From: Segatella copri
GTDB lineage: Bacteria > Bacteroidota > Bacteroidia > Bacteroidales > Bacteroidaceae
Assembly (NCBI RefSeq): GCF_019249655.2
Contig: NZ_CP137557.1
Location: 3,009,001-3,073,000 of the forward strand
Direction: 5' to 3'
Length of the DNA stretch: 64,000 nucleotides
The notes beneath the pieces were generated by a model. The model did not search any database. It was given only the letters and a program-made list of their open reading frames with translations, and was not told the DNA's origin. This document shows, piece by piece, positions 60,342-64,000 of the stretch (its first letter is position 1; the number at the start of each line of letters is the position of its first letter). The position numbers were made by a program, and so were the translations under genes.

Positions 60342-60384
60342 CTTTAAATTATTATTTATTTATGGATTTTGCTTATAATATTTT

Positions 60385-61584
60385 TCACTCCTTTCTCTGC
60401 CAGATGCTCATCACCTTGCGGCGGATAGCAACGATGTTCAGGATGGAGACTATCAGGAACAGAACCAAGCCCAGGCAGATGGCAGGGAGCATCGTTCCCT
60501 CGTCGAGATCAGGGAAGATGGCTTCGATGAAGTCCATGTAGTAGCCACGAACGAAGAAAAGGATGACCCATGCAATGATGAGAACCACTACATTCAGCGA
60601 GATGGTGAGCACCTGGTATGGTTTCGCCACATCGTTAGGGCTGTAACCTATCAGCAGCAGATTCTCCAACTTGGATGAGTTCTTCTGTACCAGCAGATAG
60701 ATGCTGAGCATCAGAATATAGAAGCTCAGGATAGAAATCACCAGTCCGATTATCATTACCAGCGATACCATCATGCGCAGGAAATAGGTGGTCTTCTCGG
60801 CATCCAGCTTGTCGGTCTCCACCTCGTAGCCGTTGTCATCCAAATATTTGGTGATGCTCTCGTCGCCCGGATTTCCTACTTCCACAATCAGGCGGTTAGG
60901 ATCGCTTTTCTGGTTAGGTGCGAACTCCTGGTTGCTCCAATCCATGAACGCCTGTGGCACGAGGATGGTGTTAAGGCGTGAAGAGAAACCGATCACCTTT
61001 CCTCTAAACTGCTCCTTCTTGCCGCCCGCCTGAATCTGGATGTTGAAATCTATCATTCCCATCAGACCATCGCTTATCTTTGGCAGCGAGTGACTCTGGG
61101 CAAATCCGAAGTTATACATATTAATATAGGTACGCGGAAGGATGATAGGCACTTCCTTGGCTCCAGGAGTATATTTCCAGTCCTTGAGCGGCACATCCAC
61201 GAAACCATCGGGAACACTCTCGAAGAAGAGTTCGCTGTTGAGTACATTCACGCCGTTTACGCCCATCTGGGCATCTACCTTGTATTCGGTGGAGGTAAAC
61301 TTGCCCACCTTCTTCACGAACTTCTGATCACCTACATCATCTATCTCGGCACCAGAGAAGGTATTTGAGCGACCGCTGATGGTATTTCCCATACCTATCT
61401 TCTTGCTCATGATGAGATAGTCGGCTTTCATAAAACTGTCTTCCTGGGTGAAGACAGGCAGCACATCCTTATAAAACTGGAAGCCGAAAAGGACGATGAG
61501 CATACCGAAGAGATTGGCAAAGGCAAAGCCGGCAAACTGGGGTATGCTGATATGCTGACGAAGTAATTTCCAAACCAAATTCAT
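60385..61584 (-). CDS. FtsX-like ABC permease
   Basis: 399 residues. An N-terminal membrane segment (AGFAFANLFGMLIVLFGFQF), a large periplasmic domain (about 50-260), and three C-terminal segments (VSLVMIIGLVISILSFYILM, VLTISLNVVVLIIAWVILFF, LPAICLGLVLFLIVSILNIV). This is the MacB/FtsX four-helix plan, used in lipoprotein release, cell division or efflux. It overlaps the ATPase gene by 4 bp (ATGA), so the two form one transporter. Substrate unknown. Confidence 0.88.
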   Translation of the reverse strand: MNLVWKLLRQHISIPQFAGFAFANLFGMLIVLFGFQFYKDVLPVFTQEDSFMKADYLIMSKKIGMGNTISGRSNTFSGAEIDDVGDQKFVKKVGKFTSTEYKVDAQMGVNGVNVLNSELFFESVPDGFVDVPLKDWKYTPGAKEVPIILPRTYINMYNFGFAQSHSLPKISDGLMGMIDFNIQIQAGGKKEQFRGKVIGFSSRLNTILVPQAFMDWSNQEFAPNQKSDPNRLIVEVGNPGDESITKYLDDNGYEVETDKLDAEKTTYFLRMMVSLVMIIGLVISILSFYILMLSIYLLVQKNSSKLENLLLIGYSPNDVAKPYQVLTISLNVVVLIIAWVILFFVRGYYMDFIEAIFPDLDEGTMLPAICLGLVLFLIVSILNIVAIRRKVMSIWQRKE

Positions 61585-62225
61585 AATCTAAATATATGTT
61601 CATAGTTTAAGTCCATGTGCTTGCCGATGCTGGTTACGATGACGCCAGCCCCCTGCTCCTTCGCCTCTGCCATCATGATTTCACCCATGATGCGGGAGTT
61701 GTTGTCGTCAAGGTGACTGATCGGTTCATCGGCGAGTATGAAGTCGAAAGGCTGACAGAGGGCGCGCATCATGGCCACGCGCTGCTGCTGTCCGAACGAC
61801 ATTCTGCCTATCTTGGCATCCACCTTGTCGGCAATGCCGAGCATATCAAACCACTTGAGAATCTGCTCACGGGTCTTGAAGCCCGTAAGCTTATTCTTGA
61901 TTTCCACGTTCTCCATCGCCGTAAGCTCAGGGAAGAGACGGAGTTCCTGAAAGAGATGACTGATGTGACGCTTTCGCATCTCTACCCAATCAGAAACCTT
62001 ATAGTTGGCGGTAACATCATGATCAAACATCACGCTTCCGCTGTAGTCGTGACGATAGCCGAGCACATAGCTGCAGAAAGTACTCTTTCCGCTGCCACTC
62101 TCCGCTTCTACAAGATAAAGATGTCCCTTCTCGAAGGTAACATCCTGCTTCCATATCTCCGAATTCAGGTCGTCACGCTGGGCGAAGACCTGCGGGAGAA
62201 CGGAATGAAGCTGAATCTTTTCCAC
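61581..62225 (-). CDS. ABC transporter ATP-binding protein
   Basis: 214 residues. Walker A ESGSGKSTF, signature MSFGQQQRVAMMRAL, Walker B DFILADEPISHLDD. The D-loop and H-region follow. The signature lacks the usual LSGGQ (SFGQQ instead). It drives the FtsX-like permease encoded just downstream. Confidence 0.92.
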   Translation of the reverse strand: MEKIQLHSVLPQVFAQRDDLNSEIWKQDVTFEKGHLYLVEAESGSGKSTFCSYVLGYRHDYSGSVMFDHDVTANYKVSDWVEMRKRHISHLFQELRLFPELTAMENVEIKNKLTGFKTREQILKWFDMLGIADKVDAKIGRMSFGQQQRVAMMRALCQPFDFILADEPISHLDDNNSRIMGEIMMAEAKEQGAGVIVTSIGKHMDLNYEHIFRL

Positions 62226-62320
62226 CTTATATTATTTAATGAATAATGTATAATTAATAATGTATCATGTTTAATTGCAGAAGCAACCTTACATGAACCC
62301 ATTTTTACGTTTTTACTTTT

Positions 62321-63718
62321 TTACCCTTTTACCTTTAAAGTATAGACCACGGAAGTGAGATTTCCGAAGATTGGGGTGAGCAGACCGGTTACGGTAGAGA
62401 TAGCATCGCCCTTGCCAGAGCCATCACCATTGGAACTCTTGGCTAGATTGATGACCATCGCCAGTTTCTGTCCCACGATGAGCTTCTGAATCTTCGCATC
62501 TATCGGATGATTGCTTGACTTCACGGCATATTGGGCAGAGAGTTCGTCGCTACCGCTGAAGAACTGCTTGTCGTCGGTTACTCCGAAGTAGAAAGAAGTC
62601 TTGCCATCGGTATAGAAATAGGCATTCTTGCCCCAGTTGGCAATCTTGGCACCCGGAGGACAGGAAGTCTTCCAGTAATCCACATCACCCAACCATTTGC
62701 TATGCGCCAACTTAGCAGCCATCATCATCTTCATGCTTGCATCGCCCAGGGTTGGCATCATGATAGCCATGTCGCCATCCACACTACGCATGATATTATC
62801 CATATCCACCGCCTGGTTGATGCCCATCAGGAGAGTCTGCAGACTGCGGTTGCTCTGCATCATCGGCAGGAACTGTTCACCCTTCACATTCATGAAGATA
62901 CCCGCCAAGGCATCAGCAGGCATCGACTTCACGTAATTGCCCTTGATGGGGCGATAGTTCTGAAGAGCCTTCTGAAGAGCCTCATCGATAGACTTATTAA
63001 AGGAGAAAGTCTCGCCCTGAATCTGCAGGATGCCCTCCTTCACGTTCATCTCGGCAGCAATAACCACCTGTGAAGGATCGGTATCCTTAGGAGCACCCAG
63101 AGTGAATGGAGCCACAAACTTTTCCGGCAGAGCCTGCGCCTGCGCCACCATCGCCATCGGAGACGAAATACCCGAAAGACGATCGAACATAGGAGAAGCC
63201 GTAATGCCATCCTCTTCATCAGCCTTGAGATATTTCACCATCTGCTGCTGCAGCTGAGCCTGGGCATCAGCCACCACAGGACCCATCACGAGGAGAGCCT
63301 CATCAGAATATCCTACGAGCCAGGAATTCTTCAACACCGAGAAATGGAAGCCTTTTCGTTCCGTTACTTCGGTGGCAATATGCTTTTTGGCGAGAGTTGC
63401 GAGCCAATCAGAAACGCCATCCTCGCTACTCACCTTGGCACAGAGTCCCAGGTTGCCATCGGCCGTTTCGAAGAGATACAACTTCTCGCTTACATCGATG
63501 CCGCAATTATCTACGTCATCTACATGGAGCAAAGTTTTCAGCATGCCCGCCTTATCCTCGTCGCTTTTATCAGCAGTCATCTGCTTCATGTCCACAGAGA
63601 TAAGGGCAGTACTTTTCTTAGGAATGGCATTGAGATAATCACTGCCAGAACAGGAGCTTAGCAATAAGAAAGTTATTGCTAAGCCCATAAAAACTAAGTT
63701 CTTATACAATCTTTTCAT
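62321..63718 (-). CDS. DUF4836 family lipoprotein
   Basis: 465 residues from MKRLYKNLVF (five upstream codons dropped). Lipobox LLSSC followed by SGSDYLNAIPKKSTALISVD, the start of DUF4836. The C-terminus ends SVVYTLKVKG. It is found widely in Bacteroidota with unknown function, perhaps in the outer membrane or periplasm. It lies between the ABC pair and rsmE and may belong to either unit. Confidence 0.88.
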   Translation of the reverse strand: MKRLYKNLVFMGLAITFLLLSSCSGSDYLNAIPKKSTALISVDMKQMTADKSDEDKAGMLKTLLHVDDVDNCGIDVSEKLYLFETADGNLGLCAKVSSEDGVSDWLATLAKKHIATEVTERKGFHFSVLKNSWLVGYSDEALLVMGPVVADAQAQLQQQMVKYLKADEEDGITASPMFDRLSGISSPMAMVAQAQALPEKFVAPFTLGAPKDTDPSQVVIAAEMNVKEGILQIQGETFSFNKSIDEALQKALQNYRPIKGNYVKSMPADALAGIFMNVKGEQFLPMMQSNRSLQTLLMGINQAVDMDNIMRSVDGDMAIMMPTLGDASMKMMMAAKLAHSKWLGDVDYWKTSCPPGAKIANWGKNAYFYTDGKTSFYFGVTDDKQFFSGSDELSAQYAVKSSNHPIDAKIQKLIVGQKLAMVINLAKSSNGDGSGKGDAISTVTGLLTPIFGNLTSVVYTLKVKG

Positions 63719-63761
63719 CACAAAAACTAACACTTATGTATTTTTTCTTATATCATCTTTG

Positions 63762-64000
63762 TTATAGTCTTCTTGCGATATGCGCCATGTGAACCGCCAC
63801 CAGACCCGCCGTTTCCGTGCGAAGTCGGCTGGTTCCCAAAGATACGCTCTCGTAGCCATTCTCCAGGGCAAGACGGACCTCATCGATGGAGAAATCGCCT
63901 TCCGGCCCTACCAATACCGTAATATCAGCAGAGGATGATGCATCCTTGCCATCAGCAGCATTCGATAAGGAAGAGATTTCCTGGAAGAAGTCTTTCTTCT
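63762..64000 (-). CDS. rsmE: 16S rRNA (uracil-1498-N3)-methyltransferase, partial (N-terminus outside window)
   Basis: About 79 codons of the C-terminal SPOUT domain are in the window. VLVGPEGDFSIDEV, then SLGTSRLRTETAGLVAVH, are the AdoMet-binding knot motifs. It ends MAHIARRL. It methylates U1498 of 16S rRNA. The 5' part is beyond the window edge. Confidence 0.9.
   Translation of the reverse strand, partial: KKDFFQEISSLSNAADGKDASSSADITVLVGPEGDFSIDEVRLALENGYESVSLGTSRLRTETAGLVAVHMAHIARRL

Overview
The window looks like chromosome of a gut Prevotella/Segatella-type Bacteroidota (Segatella copri-like). The reasons are the TAnnTTTG promoters with TTG about 20 bp upstream, the TonB receptors with carboxypeptidase-like N-terminal domains, a hybrid two-component AraC-type sensor, the HU / smalltalk / M15 peptidase cluster, and families such as DUF4836, DUF4369, DUF6377 and DUF5689. 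No rRNA, tRNA or CRISPR array was seen.

Layout. 1-1.4 kb: dTDP-rhamnose genes rfbD and rfbB (rfbB cut by the window edge). 2.1-8 kb: a TPR/DUF6377 regulator, an SDR, a histidine phosphatase, a DUF308 membrane protein, uridine kinase and a uracil-DNA-glycosylase-like protein. 8.2-18 kb: a secreted EEP nuclease, a TonB receptor with no SusD partner, two OB-fold/DUF5689-type lipoproteins and a DNA/RNA non-specific endonuclease lipoprotein, with rpmE among them; I read this as a candidate extracellular nucleic acid use locus. 18.1-26.5 kb (minus strand): HU-family protein, smalltalk protein, M15 peptidase, an unknown ORF, a Twinkle-like primase-helicase, a gene split by an IS4-family element, and a small HTH-like gene; together a phage-like replication/lysis module. 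27-31 kb: a secreted OB-fold-like protein, a lipoprotein and a complete IS1380-family element. 31.5-35.7 kb: a 1389-residue hybrid sensor/AraC regulator that has no HATPase domain. 36-53 kb: glutathione peroxidase, TrpB2, mfd, a minus-strand run (DUF4369 protein, pyrC, MetH-activation-domain protein, metallophosphoesterase, plsC, mannosyltransferase), a DivIC/FtsB-like protein, and dnaX followed by a class C serine hydrolase. 53-64 kb: two tandem Oar-like TonB receptors, an ABC/FtsX pair, a DUF4836 lipoprotein and partial rsmE.

The most striking feature is a family of about 283-bp imperfect palindromes (labelled R1-R13 here), present 13 times and only between genes. Intact copies end in 17-bp terminal inverted repeats (TTCAAGTTTCGCAAGTA). 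Nine insertion events are flanked by direct repeats, usually 7 AT-rich bp, as expected for a non-autonomous mobile element. Each copy carries up to four GTCCCCGAAGGGGGC boxes and two inverted 40-bp boxes, so RNA read through it would fold strongly. Several copies lie inside operons or 5' leaders. They also create many spurious 60-110-residue ORFs. Short AT-rich heptamer arrays at gene ends, a precise 22-bp array and several promoter-plus-terminator units without a gene (candidate small RNAs) are also present.
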